From positions 2,232,001 to 2,296,000 of the forward strand of contig NC_020185.1 of assembly GCF_000315915.1 (NCBI RefSeq): a stretch of DNA of 64,000 nucleotides, in the 5' to 3' direction. The position numbers and the translations under genes are program-made. The notes under the pieces were generated by a model. That model saw only the letters and a list, made by a program, of their open reading frames with translations, was not told where the DNA came from and did not search any database. Shown in pieces: positions 29,388 through 39,747 of the stretch. Positions within the stretch are counted from its first letter, which is position 1, and every line of letters begins with the position of its first letter. This stretch comes from Henningerozyma blattae CBS 6284 (taxonomy: Eukaryota > Ascomycota > Saccharomycetes > Saccharomycetales > Saccharomycetaceae).

Positions 29388-31863
29388 TTTGAATTATGAA
29401 AAATAAAAGAGTGAAATTCAAATATATGAGATTAATGAAAATCTCAAATGCTATAGTTTATGTTTTTTTGTTATTGTTGTTGTCGAGTATCAACTAATAA
29501 TCTTCTACAATATTACACACGATGAAACAGGTTAATAAATGAGAGCGACTATTATTGGTAAGCAAGTAGTAATATAAAAATCAGAATACTTATATATAAA
29601 CGAAGAAACCTGGCAAGCAAAACATGTCATACACATACGTACTTACTCTTTCAGTATAAGCAGAAAAGAAGAAACGAGACAATGAAAAAAAAAAAATGAT
29701 AGAAAATAAAAAAATTAAAAACTAGGAAACAACTACGTAAAAAGACTTAGCAAAGATAACATAAATCTAATAATTTCCAATCACAATGCGATGGGTAAGT
29801 CGATTTCAAAAAAAACTGCTCGAGTTTTCGAAGAAAGCCCCTAGCAGCCTGTGTGCTAGAAAAGGAAGCTTACTGTAAGCTGGGGCAAAAAGGAGCCTAA
29901 AATAAACATTCTTTTACTGTACATTTCAGTAAAAATTTAAGAAGTATACGTCTTGTAGATAAGATCCACTAAATCTCTCTCTTGACAAAAGAAAAAAAAG
30001 CTCAGTGCCTCGTGAAGTTTTAGGCCTTGAACATGTGACAGCGTAACCCCGTTACAGGCGAATTTTTTAATAAGACAGTTTCTTTTTTTCCTAAAATATT
30101 CTTATGAGCTTTCTTTGGGACCATTTGAGACAGATTCACCTAAACCGGGAATTTCTCGATAGACAATGACGTTGTTACGATACGGTATAATTTGGGTATT
30201 TGCCTAGACGATCTCACAGCAGCCCAGGAATGCCGGTTCAGGAATGACAACGGTAAACGGTATATGGGGCTGTCTTCTGGTAGGAATCAATTACCAAAAC
30301 CAGAAAAGCTGCTACACGAGAATACCGTAGGACCCTCCGCATGCTGTGCCTAAACGGGCGCGAAACAAAAAGGAAAACATGTACCTGTTAAAACTTAAAA
30401 AATTTCACTCGTTTAGGAAAATAGCACTGCATCTACAGTGAAATCTATGAATGATGCTTGGCTATTTGCCATCCTCAAGGCCATTTACTGGGCCGTGGCC
30501 AAGGCCTGTTCCGGCAAAGAGCATTCCCAAATGGCTACAAGCATTCTAGAGATCTTGCTATAGATCGCCGCCACCGCCCAATTGTGGAATATGGCGTCAT
30601 CTAAACTAGATATTGGTATGCTCCTGTATCATGATCTACACAATGCTTACGCGAGCATATGCTACTATGCTACTACGCCACTCTACCACCACAGCACCAC
30701 AGCACCATAGAAATACCTAGACTAAGAAAGTACAATGTGTATTATTACAAGGCTAAATCCTTATTTTTCTTTTCTCTTGCCTTGCCTTTCGGATCTTACA
30801 GTCGAGCGTGTAGAATTTTATAAGGTAGATCGCGAAATCCTGATCAAGAGATGTAATGCTGATAACAAAGTTAAATAGTTTCCTTAAACGACAAATGACT
30901 TTGATGCTTAACTGACACATACTCTTATGTTAATGGCCTGTTTTTGTTAAGATAAATCTATGATTGCACTTGATTGTCTTAGTGTTACAAGTCACACATT
31001 TACGATACGCACTAGATTCTTGCCATTTTATGTAATTATTTCCTGGGCCCTCACATCCTCTTATCTAACTTTTCCTTCTCAAGACATTGTTAATTTATAA
31101 TTCTCTTGATAGTAGTAAGACCTGAAGTATTGGAGTATGTTTGTTTATTCATTCTACGAAGTTTTACACTTACAGACGTGATGGTTCTTGTTTTGTAATT
31201 AATTATACTAATGGTAATTTACATGGAAACTAAGAATCTTCGGTGTTATTTTTGAATTTCTCGTGAAAAGATCTCTTTTAGGTGGTTCGCGTTTTACATG
31301 CTGATATGTTTAAACCTTTAAAAACAAGTTCGTTTTTTTTTGGTTCCTTTTTCAAAAATTTAATTTTTTTTCAAAAATTTTTATTTTATTTTTTTTTTTT
31401 TTCTAAGTTTTAAAAAATTTTTTTAAATATTTTTAAAGAAAATTTTGGAATTTATCACAATTAATATACGCGCGTCCGAAACCTCATTGCTTCTTACACT
31501 GTTCATCATAACCATTGCTTTCCCACTCGCTACGCTGTAACCCATTGCTTCTCAGTACAAGCATATCTAACAAACCATCATCCCTTGCTCATCGCTTTCG
31601 ACTCACTATGCGCCATCCAATTGCTCATTTCCTCTATGAATTTCTACTGAATCTTCCTCATATGCGATCTTAGGTTTTACAGTGATTCCATATAGCAATA
31701 ATTCAGATTCACTTAATAAACAATTGTACATTAACTTCAATTTTATATCTTGATATTTTTTTATTCTTGTTAAAACGTTTGTAGTAAAACTTTTTCTCTT
31801 AAAAAAAGCAAAAAAACTCAGTGCGCTTTTTTTTAAAGTACAATTACGCTAAAAATTATCACA
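29388..31863. other. 2.5 kb divergent promoter region of PTR2 and SRP40
   Basis: The PTR2 side has GC-richer islands at 29820-30080 and 30140-30620. A TGTGACA word at 30034-30040 matches the TALE-homeodomain core and is a weak Cup9 candidate. The SRP40 side carries long poly(dT)/poly(dA) tracts (31328-31440) and ribosome-biogenesis-type motifs listed separately. No ORF or RNA gene was recognised. Confidence 0.5.
31438..31595 (+). promoter_or_regulatory. RRPE-like and PAC motifs upstream of SRP40
   Basis: GAAAATTTT (31438-31446, RRPE core) and CTCATCGC (31588-31595, the reverse complement of the PAC consensus GCGATGAG) lie 426 and 269 bp upstream of the SRP40 ATG. These are the paired motifs of ribosome-biogenesis genes, recognised by Stb3 and Dot6/Tod6 in S. 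cerevisiae. The pairing fits a nucleolar Srp40. Confidence 0.55.
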
Positions 31864-32985
31864 ATGGCTAACAAGGCTAACCCACCAAAGTTAAGTGAAA
31901 AAGAAAAGGAATTGGAAAAGCAATCTTCTTCCTCTTCCTCATCATCCTCATCATCCTCATCTTCTTCTTCTTCTTCTTCTTCCTCTTCCTCTTCCTCGTC
32001 TTCTAGCGACTCAGACTCAAGTAGCTCTAGCTCTAGTTCTGGCTCTAGCTCTAGTTCAAGTAGCTCTGATTCTAGCTCAAGTAGCTCTAGTGGCAATGAT
32101 TCATCTTCATCTAGTGACAGCGATTCATCTTCATCTAGCTCAAGCTCCAGTTCAAGTTCTAGCGATAGTGAATCTGATTCCGATGCCAAGAAAAAAACTA
32201 AAGAAGAAAATGTAGAACCAAAGACTGAAGAGAAAAAATCAGACTCAGAATCTAACTCAAGTGATTCTAGCTCCAGCGATTCTAGCTCAAGTGATTCTAA
32301 CTCAAGTGACTCGGATTCCAGTTCTAGTTCTAGCTCTAGTGACTCAGACTCAGACTCTAGCTCTTCATCTAGTTCATCTTCCAGTGACTCAGATTCTGAC
32401 TCATCTTCCAGTTCATCAAGCTCTAGTTCCAGTGATTCCGACTCAGATTCAGATTCAGATTCAGATTCTAGCTCTAGCTCTAGCTCTAGCTCTACCTCCA
32501 GTGATTCCGATTCTAGTTCCTCATCAAGTTCTAGTGATTCTGATTCTGATTCTAGCTCTAGCTCCAGCGATTCTAGCTCTTCATCAGAATCATCCGATGA
32601 TGAAGAAAAAGAATCTCCAAAGAGAGTCAGAGGTGAAGAAGATGATGATGACGATAATAAAGAAACTAAAAAGCCAAAAACTGATGATGCATTCAAAACT
32701 CCTAAAGGTTTAGATATTTCTGCTGAATTAGATTCTGCAGCCGTAAAAGAAGGTGAAAGAAAACATTTTTCAAGAATTAATAGAAAAAATATTTCATTCG
32801 AAGCTTGGGAATTGACCGATAATACATATAAAGGTGCCGCTGGTACTTGGGGTGAAATGGCCAATGAAAAATTAGGTAGAGTACGTGGTAAAGATTTTAC
32901 AAAAAATAAAAATAAAATGAAGAGAGGTTCATACAGAGGTGGTTCTATCACTTTAACTACTGGGTCTTATAAATTTTTGGATTAA
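31864..32985 (+). CDS. SRP40: Nucleolar Nopp140-like serine-rich protein
   Basis: The product has 373 residues. After a short basic start (MANKANPPKLSEKEKELEKQ), about residues 20-265 are almost entirely Ser with interspersed Asp and Glu, the CK2-type acidic serine tract. A short basic/acidic segment follows. The C-terminal ~95 residues are ordered and conserved, with FSRINRKNISFEAWELTDN, AAGTWGEMANEKLG and RGKDFTKNKNKMKRGSYRGG. This SRP40 C-terminal domain is shared with vertebrate Nopp140, a chaperone of box C/D and H/ACA snoRNPs. Length is close to S. cerevisiae Srp40 (406). The serine tract mixes AGY and TCN codons with GAY, so it is a long-lived protein repeat and not a simple DNA microsatellite. 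The adjacent PTR2 supports the name. Confidence 0.93.
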   Translation: MANKANPPKLSEKEKELEKQSSSSSSSSSSSSSSSSSSSSSSSSSSSSDSDSSSSSSSSGSSSSSSSSDSSSSSSSGNDSSSSSDSDSSSSSSSSSSSSSDSESDSDAKKKTKEENVEPKTEEKKSDSESNSSDSSSSDSSSSDSNSSDSDSSSSSSSSDSDSDSSSSSSSSSSDSDSDSSSSSSSSSSSDSDSDSDSDSDSSSSSSSSSTSSDSDSSSSSSSSDSDSDSSSSSSDSSSSSESSDDEEKESPKRVRGEEDDDDDNKETKKPKTDDAFKTPKGLDISAELDSAAVKEGERKHFSRINRKNISFEAWELTDNTYKGAAGTWGEMANEKLGRVRGKDFTKNKNKMKRGSYRGGSITLTTGSYKFLD

Positions 32986-33570
32986 TATTGACGTTATCTC
33001 CTTTTAATAATAATAATAATAAAAAAACAATTATTTATTCCAAAAATTTCCCTCCTAATTTTTTTCCGGAGAAAAAAAGAATTTAAATGTATTTTAGTTA
33101 GTTAACCTCAAGTGATAGAATGATTTATGTATTTTAGTGTATCTTTTTTTAAAAAAATTTTTTATTATCTATAAAGAAAATTTTGTATATTTTTATATTA
33201 TTTAGCCGCCAACATTACAGACAATTAGAAGTATGAGAGAGTTTTCTTTTTTAAAAAAGTTCGGGATTTACCAAAACTAGTGGAGATAGAGTCAGAAAAT
33301 AAATAATTAAAAAATTGATCTGCAAAATTATATAATTAGTTTAGAAAATTATATAATCAAAAAATTAAATGCCAAGTAATATTTATAGGGAAAAATATAA
33401 AATATTTGGAAAAATATTGTACAATGAATAAAAATTATAGAAAAATAAAATATTACAAAGTCATACAATCATGAAAATGCATTTTATTCAAAAAAAAATC
33501 GGATTCATGCGGAAAGAAATATTGAAATTAGAATATTGATAATTGAAAAGATAAACACTTTTCATAATTA
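32986..33570. other. Convergent 3' region of SRP40 and the WHI5/SRL3 gene
   Basis: 585 bp of very AT-rich sequence with an AAT repeat near 33006-33022 and short poly(A) and poly(T) runs. No gene is seen. Confidence 0.6.
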
Positions 33571-35235
33571 TTAGTTAAGAGAAATATCTTCATCTGTTGC
33601 TTCATCATCATCATCATTAGTATTAACATTATCATTAGCATTAGTATTAGCATTAGTATTAATATTTTTATTTTGAATCGTAGGAATTTTATTTAAAGCA
33701 TTATTGATTGCTGGAGCTGCCGAGAATCTTCTTGATTTATTAAATTTTGAACTATCAGATACTAACTTAAATGTCGGCGTACCTGCAGAACCTGCAGAAT
33801 GACAAGGAGTAGGGTTCGACATTGATAACGATCTTTGCTTTTTAGAGATTCCACCAGGGAAGTTAGTTTTATGCGGTGATATGAGAGATGATTTTGGTGT
33901 TCTCAATTTTGTATTTAAAACTTGAGGTGAAGTTAAAGGTGGTAAGAAAACACTTGTATTATTCAAGTTATTAATATATCTCTTCGGAGTTCTAGAAGTT
34001 GATACAATGGAATTCGATCTCTTTGGAGACGCTAAAGACATCAAAGTCTCTATAGCTTCGAACTCATTTGCTGGATCATTTAATGGTTGGAAACTATTTT
34101 TACGAGATCTAGTTAGGGGAGTCATCGGTATATGTTGTTCCATTAGACCATTCATGTTATAACCTGCAGAGATACTATTATTTCTACTCCTTGTAAAACT
34201 ATTATTATTCATTGGGGAATTTGACATTGCCTTGATGAAAGCTTCATGAGCTGAAGATTCTTCTATTTCATTATCCGTATATTCTGTGACCAAATATTGA
34301 GGTTTAATTAAAGCTGGTTGGTTTGAAGGGATTGTAGATGAAATTTTCCTAAAATTATGATCTATATTATTTGTCAAACTTTGTATACTTGAAGACCGTA
34401 TATGATCTTGATATGGTTTCCTCTTCTGCTTTGGTGAAGATTGAGTATTATTAAATTGGAATGATGATTTGAAGATAAGAGTATTGGAAGGAGAAGTGGA
34501 AGAATTATTTGCCTTAGAAGAAGGTGATGTCCAAACATTACTCTTTTGTGATAAAGGAGATAAGGAAGAAGTATTAATTTTGGAAGAAGGTGAAGTAGAA
34601 ACATTTGACTGCGAGTTTGGTGGAGATAGCTTTGAAGTATGATTGCTTGTAGATCCCGCCACGTTTATTGATTGTTGTTGAGTTTTCAATAGTTCATCAA
34701 TTTCTGTCAATTCTGGTAGCGTTTTATCAGCCCAACCATTTTGAACTTTCAACATTGCATAATTTAATCGTGTCTTTAAACTTTTTGAAATACCATCTAT
34801 CGGCTGTTGCTGAGGATGCAGGTGTTGTTGATACTGATGCTGATGCTGATGGTGTTGCTGGTTAGATGGCATATCAGCGTCGTTAGAACGTGGCGATTTT
34901 AGAAGAATGTTGGAACCTGGGGAAAATAAGAAATCTGAATTTCTTCTACCTTTCGGTGTGGTTGGAGAATTTAATTTGAAATGAGTAGGTTTGGAAGTTG
35001 GTGATAAAGGAATAGATGTTGGAGTAGAAGTAGTATTCAAATGTGAATCTGCATGTGTTGATAAGACTTTGATATCTGGCGATATATCCAAGTCTGTACT
35101 ACTCTTGGTAGTAGTTGAAGATAATTTATCAAAACTATCTTCTTTATCTGAAAGTTTATCATTCATTGATAACTGACCATCCATGGTGACAGGATTAGAG
35201 GGAGTAGATGTGGGTTTTATCATAACGTCGTTCAT
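33571..35235 (-). CDS. SRL3: G1/S transcription repressor of the Whi5/Srl3 family
   Basis: The product is 554 residues, mostly Ser/Thr/Asn-rich and disordered with many SP/TP sites (for example LSPTSKP, SPTTPKG, LKSPRS), as expected of a Cdk target. The recognisable part is the GTB motif at about residues 153-185: KTRLNYAMLKVQNGW then ADKTLPELTEID, the segment that binds SBF/MBF in Whi5. Whi5 holds SBF inactive until Cln-Cdk phosphorylates it. The frame continues four codons upstream from a TTG, but the first ATG (35235-35233, MNDVMIKPT) is chosen. A His/Gln-rich stretch lies near 126-144. SRL3 (YKR091W) and WHI5 (YOR083W) are duplicates, and this locus could be either or the undivided function. 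SRL3 is used because SRP40 and PXL1 flank it. Three ACGCGT boxes lie upstream. Confidence 0.82.
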   Translation of the reverse strand: MNDVMIKPTSTPSNPVTMDGQLSMNDKLSDKEDSFDKLSSTTTKSSTDLDISPDIKVLSTHADSHLNTTSTPTSIPLSPTSKPTHFKLNSPTTPKGRRNSDFLFSPGSNILLKSPRSNDADMPSNQQHHQHQHQYQQHLHPQQQPIDGISKSLKTRLNYAMLKVQNGWADKTLPELTEIDELLKTQQQSINVAGSTSNHTSKLSPPNSQSNVSTSPSSKINTSSLSPLSQKSNVWTSPSSKANNSSTSPSNTLIFKSSFQFNNTQSSPKQKRKPYQDHIRSSSIQSLTNNIDHNFRKISSTIPSNQPALIKPQYLVTEYTDNEIEESSAHEAFIKAMSNSPMNNNSFTRSRNNSISAGYNMNGLMEQHIPMTPLTRSRKNSFQPLNDPANEFEAIETLMSLASPKRSNSIVSTSRTPKRYINNLNNTSVFLPPLTSPQVLNTKLRTPKSSLISPHKTNFPGGISKKQRSLSMSNPTPCHSAGSAGTPTFKLVSDSSKFNKSRRFSAAPAINNALNKIPTIQNKNINTNANTNANDNVNTNDDDDEATDEDISLN

Positions 35236-35252
35236 ATTATTTTCCAAGCTTT

Positions 35253-35258
35253 ACGCGT
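35253..35258. promoter_or_regulatory. ACGCGT (MCB) 18 bp before the WHI5/SRL3 start codon
   Basis: A perfect MluI cell-cycle box, probably in the 5' leader. It is the closest of three such boxes upstream of this G1 regulator, and the others are at 36099-36104 and 36126-36131. Confidence 0.4.
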
Positions 35259-35880
35259 TTTTTTTCTATTTGACTTTTTTTTTACTTTTATTTCTTTTTA
35301 TTGTTATTTTTTATTTGAGTAATCGTGATTATTAAAGGAGTGGGGTGAGATAATGAGCTGGGGCAATAGAAGGGCTAGAATGCGTGTTATACAAATTAAT
35401 GATACACGACAGTTTAGAGAAATAAGTTTGCTTGTATTTTGCTTTTTTGCGCTTTTTTTCTGATTATATTTTTTGCTCTATTTTTATTTGGTACCAGTAT
35501 TATATTGGCAGAAGGAACAGCTAGATCTAGGAGACACAAGGCGACCTTCAAGACGAACGATAAAGAAACCAAGTATGAACTAAGAGGAGGAATAGAAGTA
35601 GAAGTAGGACGTAAGAAGCGTGGGATTAAGAGGATGGCGATTTGTAATTGGGATTTTGAAATATAAATGAAAAAAAATAAAAAAATCGAATATCCACGTA
35701 ACGAATGCATGGACCAACATTCGTCTTAATATAAATATTAGAACCCAATCAGGTAAGAAAGGAGGGGAGGAAATGAAGGAAGCCAATAGCAGGATTACAA
35801 TATTTAGAATAAGCAAAGACGTTCTGGGGAAAGCTGGGCCGTATTGGAACACACTGAGTTACAAGGCGACACCAAACAGG

Positions 35881-35942
35881 CTTTACCTTACATAGTCCTA
35901 CCTTACACAAACTTTACCTTACACAAACTTTACCTTACACAG
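35881..35942. repeat. 16-bp tandem repeat, TTTACCTTACACAA type
   Basis: Three to four units of ACTTTACCTTACACAA with the first two degraded. The repeat lies upstream of the WHI5/SRL3 gene. No function is evident. Confidence 0.75.
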
Positions 35943-36098
35943 GCTTACCAAAGGCTTGTATTGGGACCTGGTATGGGGGTAGCCGCAAATATCCGACGTG
36001 AACACATAGGCAGCCGGAGCTCTAATTCGGGAGCTAGGAACCGGTGCCGTGTCAGGCAAAACGCGCTGACAGTGACTCAGGGACAGCAGGGGCACGCG

Positions 36099-36131
36099 AC
36101 GCGTCGGGCTGGCTGGTAGGTCGTGACGCGT
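36099..36131. promoter_or_regulatory. Pair of ACGCGTC boxes (MCB cluster)
   Basis: GACGCGTC occurs at 36098-36105 and at 36125-36132, 27 bp apart, in a GC-rich island with further CGCG words. MBF binds ACGCGT in late G1. They are about 864-896 bp upstream of the WHI5/SRL3 ATG. SRL3 is a known late-G1 gene in S. cerevisiae, which fits. Confidence 0.5.
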
Positions 36132-36321
36132 CGCGTCCTAGGTGAGGTGAAAAAAAAGGGATATAGAGAATACATAGGGGTGAAATGAAAAAAAAGTATA
36201 TAAAGGGCGGGGGAGTCAGGGGATTGAGAGACAAAGCAAAGGAAGGGAGAAGGGGTGACGGGGATATACGTTGGTGCGTGCGAGTGCACGACTGTACATG
36301 TATATACATGCTATCTAGTGT

Positions 36322-39300
36322 CTATTGAGTTTCGTCGAAATTGATTAGTCTTGTGCGTCTCTTGGTTACCGTGTTGAGTTCACCGTTATCAGTGTCCTGG
36401 AAAATACCATCGAGTCCAGTTCTTACCAATGATTCCAAGTCATGCTTGTCACAGATTGGCACTTCAGTGTTGAATAGGTAATAGTCGTTACGGATAGGAT
36501 TGTGACAGATAAAACAGATCAAACAATCCACATGGAACCGTTCTTTGTTGTCATTCTCAAGACATTCTCCCTCGATTGGCTTATTACATACTTGGCAAAG
36601 ACTGCCGTTTTTTTCATGGTAATGTTGTTTGCAGTATGGTTGATCGTTTAAGATGTAGCAAGGAATCTTTTTGTTGAATCTCTGGTCACAGGTGATACAT
36701 TTGAAACAATGGCGGTGCCATTGACCCGATAATTCACCTTCGTTTTTGGAAAAGATGGGTTTTGTGTCGACTATTAACCCACATCCTCTACATGGACCTT
36801 GGCCTGGTGGATATTTGAATTCCTCTTGTTCAGTTTCTTCCACTGTGGTGGAATGAGATTGATTTGTATCAATATTGACGTTCTGCTCACTGATTTGTCT
36901 TTGTAATGAATTCCGACTTGGTGTTACAGATTGACTTGATGGTTCACTATTGTCAATACTAACTTTATGTGATAAATGTACTGATTCAATTGTTGGTGGG
37001 GTTTCCATTACCTTATTATTCATTGAAGTGCCAATAGGTGGAGTATGATTGAATGAATATCTATTTTCATTACCAGTGACACCTTTTTGAATCAAATCTT
37101 CATTATCAAATTGCTCAAGAGGATGTTTATGTTCAAACTTGTAAAAAATCGGCGTATCACTTGTGAATGTATTGTTATTAGTATCATTAGTAATAATAGT
37201 GTTATTGTGATAATTATTCTCACTGCCGATTGTATTATTACCATCATCCATCTTCAAAGTGTTATTTTCATTTTCATTTGTATTTGTATCAATGACAATA
37301 CTGGGCAAGTTCGTACCATTATTAGATTCAAATGATTGATTAGCGTTGGCATTAATAATGGCACTTGTATCAATACTAATATCTGCCTTTTCTTCATTTG
37401 CGTTTAGAATTGCAGTTGTATCAATACTAATATCTGCTTCTGGAATATTAGTTTTAATTGCATTTTCATTTTCATTTTCATTTTCATTTTCATTTTCATT
37501 CTCATTTTCATTTTCATTTTCATTCTCATTTTCATTTTCATCTGCACCATTCAATTTAGCTTGTAATTTCTTATTAGCTATTTCCTTTGATGCGTTATAA
37601 TTATTAACAATAGGTGTAGTAGCAAAACTATCATCAGCAGAATTAATAGTGGTCGATTTACTTAATGAATCTGCATTATTATATTCGTTTGAATCAAATG
37701 TTGGTAAAGGTAATGATGCATCATATTCTAATGGATTTCTAATAATTGGATACCCCGATAAATATGCACTAGATTTCTTTAAATTAGGGACTTTTTTAGT
37801 ATCTCCTAATCTTCTTCCTTTATTTGGTGAATTTGTATCTGGCTCATTTTTAACGGGTTCCACGTCGGGATTCAAAGTTTCTTCTCTTGATGATGATACT
37901 GTAGCAAATTGTTCCAATAATTTTTCTACTTGCTTGTTAGGAGTTGGTAAGATTTCATCAACAGATTCATTTTGTTTCACGTTATTAGAATCATTGCCAT
38001 TTGCATTAGATGAGTTATTTTCATTTGTGTTATTCAATGGCAAATTTCTTTTAACATTGGTATTAATAGATAATGGGGCTGTACTATCTGTACTTTCTTC
38101 AAACATCATTCTGCTGGTTTCATTCTCATTATTTTCATTTTCATATTCTTCATCTTCATCCGAATAAGAATTAGATTCAACAGGTTTTATATCTGAAGAT
38201 TCGATGTTTAAACTTTGTTTTAATTCTTTAACTAATTCTTGTTGAGTAGATTGTACTGTTTTGAAGTTATACTCATAATCAGTCATTGGCCCATGCGTGA
38301 AATCAAGTTCCATATCATCATTCATTGAATTATCCAATTTGTGTGGAGAAGATTTACCTTTAGGAGAATCATTAGAAAATAAGTTCTTGGATTGATCCAT
38401 CAATTCATGTTCTTTCATATCATTTTCAAATTGGTTTGCTAAATTATCCTTGGATTTGTCACGTAAACTGGCATTTAAACTAGCATTCAAACTTTCATTT
38501 GGTTCGAAGTTTAAATCTTCATCAGCGTCATGTCTTGTACCCGATGATGATGCGTTTGAATGTTTATCAGATTTAATGTTTAATCCCATTTCAGGTTCAA
38601 AATTTAATTCTCTACTGGGTTCTATTTCCCTTGCAGATTCCAACTCTCTAATTGGTTCAGAATTTAATTGTTCCGCAGGTTGGAAGTTCAAACTATTATC
38701 ATCAGAAATGGGACTTTTAATATTATCATATTTATTAGCATCACGATGGAACCCAAATGAAGGATCTGATAAGTTTGAATGTGCATGAGTACCAGTGGAA
38801 TTGAGACTTTGTGATTGTGCATGATCATTGGCTGCTACAGATGATGACGATAATGATGAATGATTATTACCAAAAGATTTAGAAGATGGAATAGATGTGG
38901 GTGATTGGCTATGCATTTGGTTATTTGTTCTTAAAGAAGCATTACTTATTGAATTTGTTCTATTGGATATACGATCAAAAGAATGATTGGAATAAGAACT
39001 ATGGACATGAATAGATGATGCCTTATTATGTTCATGTTCTTGATCTCTTTCCAAAGGTTCTGTTTGATTGATGCTAAAATTGGATATAGACCCTGATCTC
39101 TTGCTTGATAAATCATTAAATGTCTTATCTCTTTCCCTATCAGATTCGGTGGGACTAATAATATTCTTGTTACTACTTGTAATTTCTTGTCTTAACGAAT
39201 ACTCAGATCTATCCAATTTATCATTAATCATAGAGATAACATCATCACTCTTGCTATGTGTTTGTACTGTATAAAAAGTAGAATTAGTCAATAATGAACT

Positions 39301-39747
39301 TGAAGAAACGTTACCAAATGGATTTTGTCCCATATTAATATTTTTTTGATTTGGTCTTGGTAAAGGTGGAACGTTATTATTCGAAGGTGAATGAGATTTA
39401 TTATTGGATAAAGTAGGTGTAGATCTATTATTAGATAATTTGTTGAATGAGCCATTATTATTTGTATTATTAGCATTACCGTTTCTCTGTCTTGGATTAT
39501 TATACCTATTCATGTCTGTAGCTATATTATTACTTTGAGTCCTCAACATCGATTGATCTTTAAGGTTGCTACTATTATTAGATAGATGGGAAATAGTTGG
39601 TGGAGAAATATTCCCATTATTATTGTTATTATTTTGACGTGGTAATTCGCCATTGAAATTGACATCGAAACCAGCTCTTTCCAAGGCAGTTCTGTAACGA
39701 ACTTTGGGATTTAACTTGGGGAATGGTGACCCATACATCGAATTCAT
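36322..39747 (-). CDS. PXL1: Paxillin-like LIM domain protein
   Basis: The product has 1141 residues, clearly longer than S. cerevisiae Pxl1 (706). The N-terminus MNSMYGSPFPKLNPKVRYRT then ALERAGFD matches the highly conserved Pxl1 start. A very long Asn/Ser-rich disordered middle follows, with an (Asn-Glu)n run at about residues 736-762. Two C-terminal LIM zinc domains follow: CRGCGLIVDTKPIF from about residue 985 with HRHCFKCITCDQRF, and CQVCNKPIEG from about 1050 with HVDCLICFICHNPI and CDKHD. Pxl1 localises to sites of polarised growth and the bud neck and links Cdc42/Rho1 signalling. It lies between SRL3 and TGL4 as in YKR091W-YKR090W-YKR089C. The extra length is mainly low-complexity sequence. 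Confidence 0.93.
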   Translation of the reverse strand: MNSMYGSPFPKLNPKVRYRTALERAGFDVNFNGELPRQNNNNNNGNISPPTISHLSNNSSNLKDQSMLRTQSNNIATDMNRYNNPRQRNGNANNTNNNGSFNKLSNNRSTPTLSNNKSHSPSNNNVPPLPRPNQKNINMGQNPFGNVSSSSLLTNSTFYTVQTHSKSDDVISMINDKLDRSEYSLRQEITSSNKNIISPTESDRERDKTFNDLSSKRSGSISNFSINQTEPLERDQEHEHNKASSIHVHSSYSNHSFDRISNRTNSISNASLRTNNQMHSQSPTSIPSSKSFGNNHSSLSSSSVAANDHAQSQSLNSTGTHAHSNLSDPSFGFHRDANKYDNIKSPISDDNSLNFQPAEQLNSEPIRELESAREIEPSRELNFEPEMGLNIKSDKHSNASSSGTRHDADEDLNFEPNESLNASLNASLRDKSKDNLANQFENDMKEHELMDQSKNLFSNDSPKGKSSPHKLDNSMNDDMELDFTHGPMTDYEYNFKTVQSTQQELVKELKQSLNIESSDIKPVESNSYSDEDEEYENENNENETSRMMFEESTDSTAPLSINTNVKRNLPLNNTNENNSSNANGNDSNNVKQNESVDEILPTPNKQVEKLLEQFATVSSSREETLNPDVEPVKNEPDTNSPNKGRRLGDTKKVPNLKKSSAYLSGYPIIRNPLEYDASLPLPTFDSNEYNNADSLSKSTTINSADDSFATTPIVNNYNASKEIANKKLQAKLNGADENENENENENENENENENENENENENAIKTNIPEADISIDTTAILNANEEKADISIDTSAIINANANQSFESNNGTNLPSIVIDTNTNENENNTLKMDDGNNTIGSENNYHNNTIITNDTNNNTFTSDTPIFYKFEHKHPLEQFDNEDLIQKGVTGNENRYSFNHTPPIGTSMNNKVMETPPTIESVHLSHKVSIDNSEPSSQSVTPSRNSLQRQISEQNVNIDTNQSHSTTVEETEQEEFKYPPGQGPCRGCGLIVDTKPIFSKNEGELSGQWHRHCFKCITCDQRFNKKIPCYILNDQPYCKQHYHEKNGSLCQVCNKPIEGECLENDNKERFHVDCLICFICHNPIRNDYYLFNTEVPICDKHDLESLVRTGLDGIFQDTDNGELNTVTKRRTRLINFDETQ
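37461..37541. repeat. ATTTTC hexamer repeat encoding (Asn-Glu)n in PXL1
   Basis: About 13 hexamer units (CATTTT or CATTCT phases) that read GAAAAT/GAGAAT on the coding strand and give about 13 Asn-Glu pairs. The near identity of units points to recent replication slippage, so length should vary between strains. Confidence 0.88.

Larger units (their letters stand above)
35236..36321. other. 1.1 kb promoter region of the WHI5/SRL3 gene
   Basis: It lies between PXL1's stop and the WHI5/SRL3 start, both minus strand. It holds three ACGCGT boxes, a TGACTCA at 36073-36079, a short TTTACCTTACACAA tandem repeat and a GC-rich island at 35980-36150. The small open frames here are chance products. Confidence 0.55.

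Noticed and set aside
31833..32951. 372-codon open frame antisense to SRP40
   Set aside because: It is a (Leu/Glu/Ser)-rich mirror of the serine/aspartate codon repeats of SRP40 and has no conserved ends; the plus frame has the recognisable SRP40 C-terminal domain.
35236..35247. Four-codon upstream extension of the WHI5/SRL3 gene from a TTG
   Set aside because: A normal ATG follows at 35235 and the extension carries no conserved residues.
36052..36309. Overlapping minus frames in the WHI5/SRL3 upstream region
   Set aside because: They cover the GC-rich promoter island and a purine-rich stretch; no conserved sequence.
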